Shown: piece by piece, positions 7,601-13,547 of the stretch
Position numbering within the stretch: the first letter of the stretch is position 1
How the letters are laid out: every line of letters starts with the position of its first letter
Assembly (NCBI GenBank): GCA_900556255.1
Contig: USNZ01000010.1
Span: 1-13,738 of the forward strand
Reading direction: 5' to 3'
Origin: an uncultured Oscillospiraceae bacterium
GTDB lineage: Bacteria > Bacillota > Clostridia > Oscillospirales > Ruminococcaceae
Length of the DNA stretch: 13,738 nucleotides
Made by a program: the position numbers and the translations under genes
The notes under the pieces: model-generated
Told to the model about the DNA's origin: nothing
The model's input: the letters and a program-made list of their open reading frames with translations, nothing else
The model's database searches: none

Positions 7601-8233
7601 ATGCCGTTTGACTATAAAAAGGAATACAAGGAATTTTATCTGCCCAAGGCAGTGCCGCAGCTTGTAACGCTGCCGCCTATGCAGTATCTGGCTGTGCGCG
7701 GTAAGGGCGACCCCAATGAAGTAGGCGGAGCTTACCAACAAGCGATAGGCCTTTTGTACGGCATTGCCTACACCCTAAAGATGTGCCGCAAGGCAGGACA
7801 TGAAATCGACGGATATTTTGACTATGTCGTACCGCCGTTGGAGGGTTTCTGGTACCAAGAGGGGACAGACGGCGTAGATTTTGCACATAAGGACGCATTT
7901 TGTTGGATTTCTGTTATCCGCGTACCGGATTTTGTGACCCGCGCCGACTTTGACTGGGCAGTTGCCGAAGCTACCCGCAAGAAAAAGCAGGATTTTTCTG
8001 CCGTCGAATTTTTGACAGTCGACGAGGGGCTTTGCGTACAGATGCTGCATGTAGGCGCTTACGATGACGAACCTGCCAGCGTAGCACGCATGGATGCTTT
8101 TCTTGCGCAAAACAACTGCGTCAATGATTTTTCTGCCGAGCGTATGCACCATGAGATTTATCTGAGCGACCCGCGAAAAACGCCGCCCGAAAAACGCAAG
8201 ACCGTATTGCGGCATCCCGTCAAGCAGGTGTAA
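7601..8233 (+). CDS. GyrI-like small-molecule-binding domain protein
   Basis: A 210-aa soluble protein that appears to be a stand-alone GyrI-like domain (SOUL/BacR ligand-binding fold), lacking the helix-turn-helix of AraC-type relatives. Characteristic features are an N-terminal strand with PPMQYLAVRGKGDPNEVGGAYQQAIGLLYGIAYTLK (about 26-61), the aromatic EGFWYQEG segment near 82-89 and FCWISVIRVPDFVT near 100-113. Near the C-terminus are LHVGAYDDEPASVARMDAF and MHHEIYLSDPRKTPPEKRKTVLRHPV. The last segment, HEIYLSDPR, is typical of this subgroup. Such proteins bind or hydrolyse hydrophobic small molecules; the ligand here is unknown. AAAGGAGG at 7587-7594 overlaps the previous stop and is 6 nt before the ATG, so it is last in the radA run. 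No terminator with a T-tract follows. Confidence 0.85.
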   Translation: MPFDYKKEYKEFYLPKAVPQLVTLPPMQYLAVRGKGDPNEVGGAYQQAIGLLYGIAYTLKMCRKAGHEIDGYFDYVVPPLEGFWYQEGTDGVDFAHKDAFCWISVIRVPDFVTRADFDWAVAEATRKKKQDFSAVEFLTVDEGLCVQMLHVGAYDDEPASVARMDAFLAQNNCVNDFSAERMHHEIYLSDPRKTPPEKRKTVLRHPVKQV

Positions 8234-8487
8234 GTTTTCCTGTGGGCAGACTGTTCGCGGTTTCGGCGGCATATAGCTCGGAGGCAAAATGCGCAGGGGG
8301 AAGTCTGAAAACTCTCTATATATTATTTCGCTAAATGAAAGTTTAGCGAAATATAGGGGAGGCTGTTTTGAGATGTTCTTCTGACAAGGGCTGTACCTTA
8401 CGTCACTCGCGTCATTTGCAAAAGCTATTGCAATTTTGCAGGATTTAATGCAACAGGAACAGAGCATCATTTACACGAGGTTTACCT
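8234..8487. other. Gene-free region rich in inverted repeats before the recombinase gene
   Basis: No convincing gene occupies this stretch. GTTTTC (8234-8239) can pair with GAAAAC (8307-8312), and CAGACT (8247-8252) with AGTCTG (8302-8307), so the first 80 nt could fold into one closed RNA domain. A perfect palindrome follows at 8324-8353, then TGCAAAA (8417-8423) against TTTTGCA (8434-8440). The last 50 nt lead into the recombinase ribosome binding site (GAGG, 8477-8480). I found no -35/-10 pair with acceptable spacing. Open frames on both strands run into it from neighbours but do not look like proteins. Confidence 0.45.
8324..8353. repeat. Perfect 12-bp palindrome in the gyrI-like / recombinase gap
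   Basis: TATTTCGCTAAA (8324-8335) and TTTAGCGAAATA (8342-8353) are exact inverted copies with a 6-nt centre. Neither strand has a T-tract after the stem, so it is a poor intrinsic terminator. It could be an operator, a recombinase binding site or part of a dispersed intergenic repeat. Confidence 0.65.
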
Positions 8488-9555
8488 ATGAGCACTTACA
8501 TCGACGCCGTTCACCCGGAGCGTCATGCGCCGTATCTGGATATTCCCAACGACGTTGTGGAATATCTGCATTATCTCGATTTTGTCAAGCTGCGCTCTCC
8601 GCGCACGATCAACGGCTACTATCTTGACCTGCGCGGATTCTTCCGCTTTATGATGATTACCTGGCAGCGTGTGCCTGACACCATTGACCCTGCCGAAATC
8701 GACCTGACAGGCATTTCCACCAAAGATATTGCCGACATCACCAAACGGGACATCTTTGCGTACCTGGATTATGTGCGTGACGCCGACAACGGCTCCAAGG
8801 CCCGCGCACGCAAACTGAGTGCGCTCAAAGGGTTTTTCAGCTATATGTGCACCCAGGTGGGAAAACTCAGCACCAACCCCACCGAGAGCATCAGTCTGGG
8901 CGCGCCCAAAAAGACGCTGCCCAAATATCTGACAGCGGATGAAAGCATCGCTTTGTTAAAAAATATACAAAGCGACTTTTACGAACGCGATTTCTGCATA
9001 ATTACGCTGTTTTTGAACTGCGGCATGCGTCTGACCGAGCTGGTGACCATCAATATGGGCGACTTTCGGGACGACACCATCCGCATTATCGGTAAAGGCA
9101 GCAAGGAACGGCTTGTCTACCTGACGCCTGCCTGCCTAGATGCGCTGGAGCATTATACCGCTGCCCGCGCTGCCCTGCCCAACCTGACGGACAAACAGGC
9201 GCTGTTTGTCTCCAAACGAACCGGCAAACGGCTGACGGCGCGCCGTGTTGAGCAGATCGTCGCCCACTGCCTGCAAAGCGCGGGCCTGAGTGGGCGCGGA
9301 TTTTCGCCCCACAAGCTGCGCCATACTGCTGCCACACTGATGTACCAAGGCGGCGTGGATATGCTGGCGCTCAAGGAAATTCTGGGTCACGAGAGTGTTT
9401 CGACCACCCAGATCTATACCCACATCAACCGCCAACAGCTGCGCGCGGCCGTCAACGCCTCACCGTTGGCACAGCGGGAATTTGAACCGTCACAGCAGGA
9501 CTCCGGCAACAAAAACAGCGATGCCGCCGCCGACAGCACTGATTCCGACGCCTAA
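8488..9555 (+). CDS. Tyrosine recombinase, XerC/XerD type
   Basis: A 355-aa site-specific recombinase. An N-terminal SAM-like DNA-binding domain covers about 18-135 (LDFVKLRSPRTINGYYLDLRGFFRFM, RKLSALKGFFSYM), and the catalytic domain runs from about 145 to 320. All six catalytic residues are present: R181 in GMRLTEL, K203 in GKGSKER, H275 and R278 in HKLRH, H301 in LGHES, and Y310 in QIYTHI. The motif style (GKGSKERLVYL, LGHESVSTTQIYTHI) points to Xer-type chromosome dimer resolution rather than a phage integrase. It is longer than typical XerC/D (about 300 aa), with extra residues at the N-terminus and a C-terminal tail rich in S, D, N and Q (about 335-355). That tail is encoded where the gene overlaps the convergent SpoIIM-like gene by 66 bp. 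GAGG at 8477-8480 supports the start. No promoter was recognised, so read-through from the radA run is possible. Confidence 0.9.
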   Translation: MSTYIDAVHPERHAPYLDIPNDVVEYLHYLDFVKLRSPRTINGYYLDLRGFFRFMMITWQRVPDTIDPAEIDLTGISTKDIADITKRDIFAYLDYVRDADNGSKARARKLSALKGFFSYMCTQVGKLSTNPTESISLGAPKKTLPKYLTADESIALLKNIQSDFYERDFCIITLFLNCGMRLTELVTINMGDFRDDTIRIIGKGSKERLVYLTPACLDALEHYTAARAALPNLTDKQALFVSKRTGKRLTARRVEQIVAHCLQSAGLSGRGFSPHKLRHTAATLMYQGGVDMLALKEILGHESVSTTQIYTHINRQQLRAAVNASPLAQREFEPSQQDSGNKNSDAAADSTDSDA

Positions 9556-10143
9556 CCCCACCGCCGACACAAACCGCAGCGTCAGACGCCTGGCATCCCT
9601 CTGCAGGCGCCCCCTTGCCACACCGGCATCGAACACACTCAGATACAGTCCTGCGCACAAGTTGCCCGCAAACTCTGCCAGCCACAGGCAGAGCGCCAGC
9701 GAGGCCAACTCCTGAAAGCTCAACAGGGCGCGGTACATCAGCAGCGCTTTCGTTCCCTCTTGCAGGTAAACAGCAGCGGCGCAAAAGCCAAGCCAGGCAC
9801 CCTGCCCTGCAAACAACAGGCAGAGCAGCCCCGTGCCCACCGCGCAAAAGCCCGCCGCAAAAATACATAGCAGCGACAAAAATGTGCCGGACAGCAGCGC
9901 CCCAAAAACGCTTTGCCAGCCGGTATAGCTTTCTGCCGAAAGGATATACCCCACCAGCTGCGCAGCGTACTCTCCCCCTTTGCTGCCCCACCAAATTCCC
10001 AGCGGGTAACCCGCCAAAAACGCCGCCGCACACAGCGGTCGGGTAACGCCCTGCTTGCGGCGGGTGGCCGCATGCCCCGCTGCAGGGCGAGGCATCGATA
10101 AGGCAGGAGTAAGCCGACGGCTGTTCCTGCTTGCGGTACGCAT
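9490..10143 (-). CDS. SpoIIM-like (DUF95-type) integral membrane protein
   Basis: A 217-aa membrane protein with a basic N-terminus of about 33 residues and five likely spans near 36-53, 78-99, 101-125, 132-152 and 191-217. Length, topology and the internal GTGLLCLLFAGQGAWLGF segment resemble stage II sporulation protein M, which in sporulating Firmicutes joins SpoIID and SpoIIP in degrading septal and forespore peptidoglycan. Overall sequence similarity is not strong by eye, so the name is tentative. Context helps: in Bacillus, spoIIM lies close to xerD, and here the neighbour is a Xer recombinase. The ATG at 10143 overlaps the previous stop as TGATG, which implies translational coupling. 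The last span is encoded within the 66-bp overlap with the recombinase gene. A generic DUF95 membrane protein with no sporulation role is the alternative. Confidence 0.55.
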   Translation of the reverse strand: MRTASRNSRRLTPALSMPRPAAGHAATRRKQGVTRPLCAAAFLAGYPLGIWWGSKGGEYAAQLVGYILSAESYTGWQSVFGALLSGTFLSLLCIFAAGFCAVGTGLLCLLFAGQGAWLGFCAAAVYLQEGTKALLMYRALLSFQELASLALCLWLAEFAGNLCAGLYLSVFDAGVARGRLQRDARRLTLRFVSAVGLGVGISAVGGGIAVFVAGVLL

Positions 10144-10559
10144 CAGCGCCCGCCCTTCAGGGCTGTGGCTGCCCCGCCAAAGCAGCCGCCCAACAGCAAT
10201 GCCAGCGGCAGCATGGCGTTCGCCCCCTGCCAATGCACGGCACCGTCCTGCAGCCAAGCTGCCGCCGCCAGGCACAACGCGTAAAAGATCCCCGCCCCCA
10301 AGCCGCACAAAAGCGCACGACGCTTCGCTTTTTTCGCCAGCAGATAACCCGATATTCCGGCCCCTGCCGCTGCCGCCAGGCACCCCATGGGCCGCGCCGC
10401 TGCCAACGGGATGGGTGTTTTGGCCAGAAACAGGGCAAACAACGCCAATAGTGCCAGGCAGCCTGCAGACCCGCCCAAAAGGCAGCCTGCCAGCCCCAGC
10501 ACTGCCGCTTTACCGGTTTTGGAAGTGTGCCGCGCTTGCATACGTTTTGTTTTTGCCAT
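10143..10559 (-). CDS. TIGR04086-like small membrane protein
   Basis: A 138-aa protein with a basic N-terminal tail (MAKTKRMQARHTSK) and four hydrophobic helices at about 17-45, 53-73, 80-102 and 112-133, rich in Ala, Gly and Leu. Size, topology and position immediately after yajC match the TIGR04086 (YrzE-like) proteins that follow yajC in many Clostridia, often ahead of scfA/scfB, which are absent here. The function is unknown. The start at 10559 is fixed by AGGAGG (10572-10567) 7 nt upstream. Unusually, that binding site lies inside the 3' arm of a 13-bp hairpin followed directly by six U residues and the ATG, so transcription and translation of this gene may both be restrained. It ends in TGATG with the SpoIIM-like gene. 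Confidence 0.75.
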   Translation of the reverse strand: MAKTKRMQARHTSKTGKAAVLGLAGCLLGGSAGCLALLALFALFLAKTPIPLAAARPMGCLAAAAGAGISGYLLAKKAKRRALLCGLGAGIFYALCLAAAAWLQDGAVHWQGANAMLPLALLLGGCFGGAATALKGGR

Positions 10560-10602
10560 AAAAAAGCCTCCTTGCTTAGTCAACACTATGCAAGGAGGCT
10601 TT
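10560..10602 (-). terminator. Terminator-like hairpin containing the RBS of the next gene
   Basis: On the minus strand, AAAGCCTCCTTGC (10602-10590) and GCAAGGAGGCTTT (10575-10563) form a perfect 13-bp stem with a 14-nt loop. Six U residues (10565-10560) follow, the first three shared with the stem. It begins 17 nt after the yajC stop, so it has the form of a yajC terminator, yet its 3' arm is the Shine-Dalgarno of the next gene and the U-tract abuts that gene's ATG. Confidence 0.75.
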
Positions 10603-10619
10603 GTATTATGTGGGATTGC

Positions 10620-10967
10620 TTACTTCTTTACGGGGGCAGACTTGCTGTCCTTACCGGCATCCAGCTTTTCTACACCGGAAATAGCAGAACGACGGAAACG
10701 AATCTTGGTGCGGTCGCTGCCGGTCTCGATTACCAGCGTGTCGTCCTTGTCGGAAATGGCGCAGACAATACCGACGATGCCGCCGATGGTGGTGACCTTA
10801 TCTCCGATTTCGATGGAGTTGCGCATAGCGGCATCTTTTTTATCCTGACGTTTCTGGGGCAGGTAGACCAGAACGATCATAAAGACCAACAGGATAACGA
10901 TGGGCAGAAAGCTGACGATCATTTCGGCAGTGCTGGCAGTACCGGTTGCAGACAAAAATTGAATCAT
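10620..10967 (-). CDS. yajC: Preprotein translocase subunit YajC
   Basis: A 115-aa inner membrane accessory of the Sec translocon (associated with SecDF). The single membrane span is at about 17-36 (MIVSFLPIVILLVFMIVLVY). The family hallmark follows: LPQKRQDKK just after the helix, then the small cytosolic barrel IEIGDKVTTIGGIVGIV (about 53-69) and a basic stretch, DRTKIRFRRSAIS. Length is normal. The ATG at 10967 has AAGGAG about 10 nt upstream. A good sigma-A-type promoter lies immediately before it, facing away from pyk. The hairpin after the stop probably ends most transcripts here, with partial read-through into the two membrane protein genes. Confidence 0.95.
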   Translation of the reverse strand: MIQFLSATGTASTAEMIVSFLPIVILLVFMIVLVYLPQKRQDKKDAAMRNSIEIGDKVTTIGGIVGIVCAISDKDDTLVIETGSDRTKIRFRRSAISGVEKLDAGKDSKSAPVKK

Positions 10968-11003
10968 GACAGATATTCTCCTTATAATTAAACGGTTTCT
11001 TCT

Positions 11004-11032
11004 ATTATATCGAATCTTTTGCCGTTGTGCAA
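11004..11032 (-). promoter_or_regulatory. Sigma-A-type promoter of yajC
   Basis: On the minus strand, TTGCAC (11032-11027) and a perfect TATAAT (11009-11004) are separated by 17 nt, giving a leader of about 30 nt before the yajC start. Confidence 0.82.
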
Positions 11033-11042
11033 GTATTTCCCG

Positions 11043-11070
11043 AATTTTCTTTCAAAAGTTGAAGAAAATT
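11043..11070. repeat. A/T-rich dyad between yajC and pyk promoters
   Basis: AATTTTCTT (11043-11051) and AAGAAAATT (11062-11070) are perfect inverted copies around a 10-nt centre. The dyad lies just upstream of the yajC -35 and about 70 nt upstream of the pyk -35. It could be a regulator site, but low-complexity A/T sequence makes chance more likely than for the other dyads. Confidence 0.35.
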
Positions 11071-11142
11071 TTCCGTGTTTTTCCCACATCGCACAAAACG
11101 CAAAAAACTTGCTGCAAGACAGCCTTTTCCCCGATTCCCCTC

Positions 11143-11171
11143 TTGCCTGCCTGTATGATTTGTAGTATACT
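11143..11171 (+). promoter_or_regulatory. Sigma-A-type promoter of pyk-luxS
   Basis: TTGCCT (11143-11148) and TATACT (11166-11171) are separated by 17 nt. The leader of about 45 nt includes a short GTATT/AATAC hairpin and AGGAGG at 11208-11213. Confidence 0.8.
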
Positions 11172-11222
11172 ATAAAGTGAGGAAAGTTGGTATTTTTTTG
11201 AATACTCAGGAGGTTATTTCTC

Positions 11223-12968
11223 ATGCGTAAAACGAAAATTGTTTGTACTATGGGCCCTTCCACCGATAAGCCCGGCATTTTGCGTCAGCTGCTGGAAAAC
11301 GGTATGAACGTTGCCCGTTTTAACTTCTCCCACGGTGACTACGAGGAGCACGCAGGCCGTTACCGTATGCTGCGTTCTCTGGCTCAGGAGCTGGATCTGC
11401 CCGTAGCCGCCATGCTGGACACCAAGGGCCCCGAGATTCGTCTGGGCACCTTTGCCAACGGCACCGAAAAGCTGGTGGCCGGGCAGAAGTTCACCCTGAC
11501 CTCCCGCGATGTAGAGGGCAGCAATGAAATCTGCTCCATCACCTATAAGGACCTGCCCCGCGACGTGCAGCCCGGTGGCCGCATCATGCTGGACGACGGC
11601 CTGATTGAACTGGCCATTGACGCCGTTGAGGGTACCGATATTGTCTGCACCGTCAAAAACGATGGCGTTATCAAGACCAAAAAGGGTGTAAATGTGCCCG
11701 GTGTTCACCTGTCCATGCCCTACATGAGCCAGCGTGACCGCAACGATATTCTGTTCGGCATTGAGCAGGGCTTTGATTTGATTTCTGCGAGCTTTACCCG
11801 CAATGCCCAGGATATTATGGAAATTCGCCACGTTCTGGATGAGCATGACTGCAATATGCGCATCATCGCCAAGATTGAAAACCAGGAGGGCATCGACAAC
11901 ATTGACGAGATTCTAACCGTTGCCGACGGCATCATGGTTGCCCGCGGCGACATGGGCGTTGAAATCGACTACACCGAGATCCCCTCTATCCAGAAACATC
12001 TGATCGACCGCGCCATGAGCGCTGGCAAGATCTGCATCACCGCCACCCAGATGCTGGATTCCATGATCGTCAACCCCCGCCCCACCCGAGCCGAAATCAC
12101 CGACGTTGCCAACGCCATCTATGACGGCACCGGCGCTGTTATGCTTTCCGGCGAGACTGCCGCCGGCAAATACCCCGTTGAGGCCCTGAAGGCTATGGCC
12201 GCTATTGCCGAGACCACCGAGGCTGACTCCAACTTCGACAACCTCGTGCATCATGCACGATCCGAATCCTCCCGCATGACCATCAGCGCCGCCGTGGGCC
12301 ATGCCGCCTGCACCACCGCCGCCGACGTCGGTGCCTCCGCCATCATCACCGCCTCCAAGAGTGGCGAGACGGCCCGTCTCCTGAGCCGCTTCCGCCCCGA
12401 AGTACCCATTATTGCCTGCGTTCTGGACGAAAGCACCCGCCGCCAGATGAACGTCTACCGCGGCGTAGTCCCCCTGATGATCGGCTATGCCCATTCCACC
12501 GATGAGCTGATTGAAATGTCCGTGGAGGCTGCCGAAAAAGCAGGCTATGTTTCCTCCGGCGATATGGTAGTGGTCACCGCCGGTGTGCCCGTTGGCGTTT
12601 CCGGCACCACCAACATGATTAAGGTTCACATGGTAGGCAACTCCCTGCTGGCCGGTGTAGGCATCGGTCACCACAACGTCAAGGGTGAGGTCTGCGTCTG
12701 CCGCAACGCCGCCGAGGCCAACAAAAAGTTCAAGCCCGGCCAGATTCTGGTCGTACCCTTTACCACCAACGATGCCCTGCCCTTTATGAAGCAGGCTGCC
12801 GGCATCATCACCGAGGAAGCCGGTTCCAACAGCCACTCCGCCATTGTGGGGCTGACCCTGGACAAGGCGGTCATCATCGGTGCCACCAACGCCACCCGCA
12901 CCCTGCAGGACGGCATGTTGATTTCCATGGACTGCAGCCGCGGCGTTGTGCAGGCCATGGCCAAATAA
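11223..12968 (+). CDS. pyk: Pyruvate kinase (long form with C-terminal PEP-utiliser-like domain)
   Basis: A 581-aa cytosolic glycolytic enzyme that converts phosphoenolpyruvate and ADP to pyruvate and ATP. The N-terminal barrel begins MRKTKIVCTMGPSTDKPG and contains NVARFNFSHG (substrate and metal), LDTKGPEIRLG, KIENQEGIDNIDEI (catalytic lysine and metal glutamate region), MVARGDMGVEI at 238-248 and ITATQMLDSM. The Glu in GPEIR corresponds to the residue associated with K+-dependent enzymes. The allosteric domain covers about 350-475. An extra domain of about 100 residues follows, as in Bacillus and many Clostridia, including the PEP-utiliser-like segment SNSHSAIVGL with H538. AGGAGG is 9 nt before the ATG and a promoter lies upstream. 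luxS starts 11 nt after the stop, so the two share a transcript. Confidence 0.97.
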   Translation: MRKTKIVCTMGPSTDKPGILRQLLENGMNVARFNFSHGDYEEHAGRYRMLRSLAQELDLPVAAMLDTKGPEIRLGTFANGTEKLVAGQKFTLTSRDVEGSNEICSITYKDLPRDVQPGGRIMLDDGLIELAIDAVEGTDIVCTVKNDGVIKTKKGVNVPGVHLSMPYMSQRDRNDILFGIEQGFDLISASFTRNAQDIMEIRHVLDEHDCNMRIIAKIENQEGIDNIDEILTVADGIMVARGDMGVEIDYTEIPSIQKHLIDRAMSAGKICITATQMLDSMIVNPRPTRAEITDVANAIYDGTGAVMLSGETAAGKYPVEALKAMAAIAETTEADSNFDNLVHHARSESSRMTISAAVGHAACTTAADVGASAIITASKSGETARLLSRFRPEVPIIACVLDESTRRQMNVYRGVVPLMIGYAHSTDELIEMSVEAAEKAGYVSSGDMVVVTAGVPVGVSGTTNMIKVHMVGNSLLAGVGIGHHNVKGEVCVCRNAAEANKKFKPGQILVVPFTTNDALPFMKQAAGIITEEAGSNSHSAIVGLTLDKAVIIGATNATRTLQDGMLISMDCSRGVVQAMAK

Positions 12969-12979
12969 GGAGCCTGTTT

Positions 12980-13441
12980 ATGGAACGTATCGCCAGCTTT
13001 TGCGTGGATCACACCACCCTGCTGCCCGGCATGTATCTGTCGCGTCGGGACGGTGCCGACGGGGAGATCCTGACCTGGGACGTGCGCATGAAGCGTCCTA
13101 ATCACGGCAGCTATCTTTCCCCCGCCTGCGCCCACACACTGGAGCACCTGTTTGCCACCTACGCCCGCAACAGTCGATTCAGCAAGGGCGTTGTATATGT
13201 CGGCCCTATGGGCTGCCTGACCGGGTTTTATCTGGTGACCACCGGGCTGACCCCTGCCGAAGCACTGGAGCTGACCCGCGACGCCTTTGCCTGGATGGCA
13301 GAGTATACCGGTGATATTCCCGGTGCCTCGGCTGTCGAGTGCGGCAACTACCTGATGCTGGATCCTATTGCCGCCCGCGCGGAGGCCGCCGCCATGGTTC
13401 CCGTTCTGAATGCGCTGGACGCCGAGCACCTGCATTACTAA
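12980..13441 (+). CDS. luxS: S-ribosylhomocysteine lyase LuxS
   Basis: A 153-aa cytosolic iron/zinc enzyme that splits S-ribosylhomocysteine into homocysteine and DPD, the precursor of autoinducer-2. It belongs to the activated methyl cycle. The signature HTLEH is at 52-56 (metal ligands H52 and H56, with E55 beside them). The catalytic Cys is C79 in GCLTGFYL, and the third metal ligand is C121 in ECGNY. Length matches the family (about 150-170 aa). AAGGAG at 12967-12972 overlaps the pyk stop and lies 7 nt before the ATG, so luxS appears to depend on the pyk promoter. Neither a nucleosidase gene (pfs/mtnN) nor other methyl-cycle genes are in view. Two hairpins follow the stop. Confidence 0.97.
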   Translation: MERIASFCVDHTTLLPGMYLSRRDGADGEILTWDVRMKRPNHGSYLSPACAHTLEHLFATYARNSRFSKGVVYVGPMGCLTGFYLVTTGLTPAEALELTRDAFAWMAEYTGDIPGASAVECGNYLMLDPIAARAEAAAMVPVLNALDAEHLHY

Positions 13442-13454
13442 GCTTATATAGCCT

Positions 13455-13484
13455 GTACCCCGCATGGTATGCGGGGTACTTTTT
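13455..13484 (+). terminator. Intrinsic terminator of pyk-luxS
   Basis: GTACCCCGCAT (13455-13465) and ATGCGGGGTAC (13469-13479) form a perfect 11-bp stem with a 3-nt loop, followed directly by TTTTT. It begins 14 nt after the luxS stop. Confidence 0.92.
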
Positions 13485-13497
13485 GTTCGCACCATGC

Positions 13498-13535
13498 AAA
13501 ACAGCCCCTGCGCCTTTGGCGCAGGGGCTGTTTTT
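13498..13535. terminator. Bidirectional terminator between luxS and pta
   Basis: ACAGCCCCTGCGCC (13501-13514) and GGCGCAGGGGCTGT (13518-13531) form a perfect 14-bp stem around TTT. A TTTT run on the right and AAA on the left give a U-tract on either strand. It backs up the luxS terminator and terminates the opposing pta gene. Confidence 0.9.
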
Positions 13536-13547
13536 ATACAATTCTTA

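Noticed and set aside
7775..8470. Minus-strand open frame of 231 codons across the end of the GyrI-like gene and the following gap
   Set aside because: Half of it is antisense to a convincing gene, and it has no binding site or protein-like motif. The part in the gap is better explained as noncoding sequence.
8436..8627. Short plus-strand frame that overlaps the recombinase start in another phase
   Set aside because: It has no binding site at its ATG and loses any protein character once it enters the recombinase gene. A leader peptide cannot be excluded but has no support.
8488..9555. Phage or integrative-element integrase
   Set aside because: Motif style matches chromosomal Xer enzymes, and no excisionase, tRNA attachment site or mobile gene lies nearby.
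10555..10583. Possible minus-strand promoter TTGACT-N17-TATGGC inside the hairpin before the TIGR04086-like gene
   Set aside because: The -10 would overlap the start codon, so a transcript from it would lack the ribosome binding site and start; the -10 is also weak.
11913..12836. Glycine- and histidine-rich open frame antisense to pyk
   Set aside because: Its odd composition is the mirror of GCC/ACC-rich codons in pyk; there is no binding site or known motif.
12668..13495. Minus-strand open frame antisense to the end of pyk and luxS
   Set aside because: Both plus-strand genes are certain, and this frame runs through the luxS terminator.
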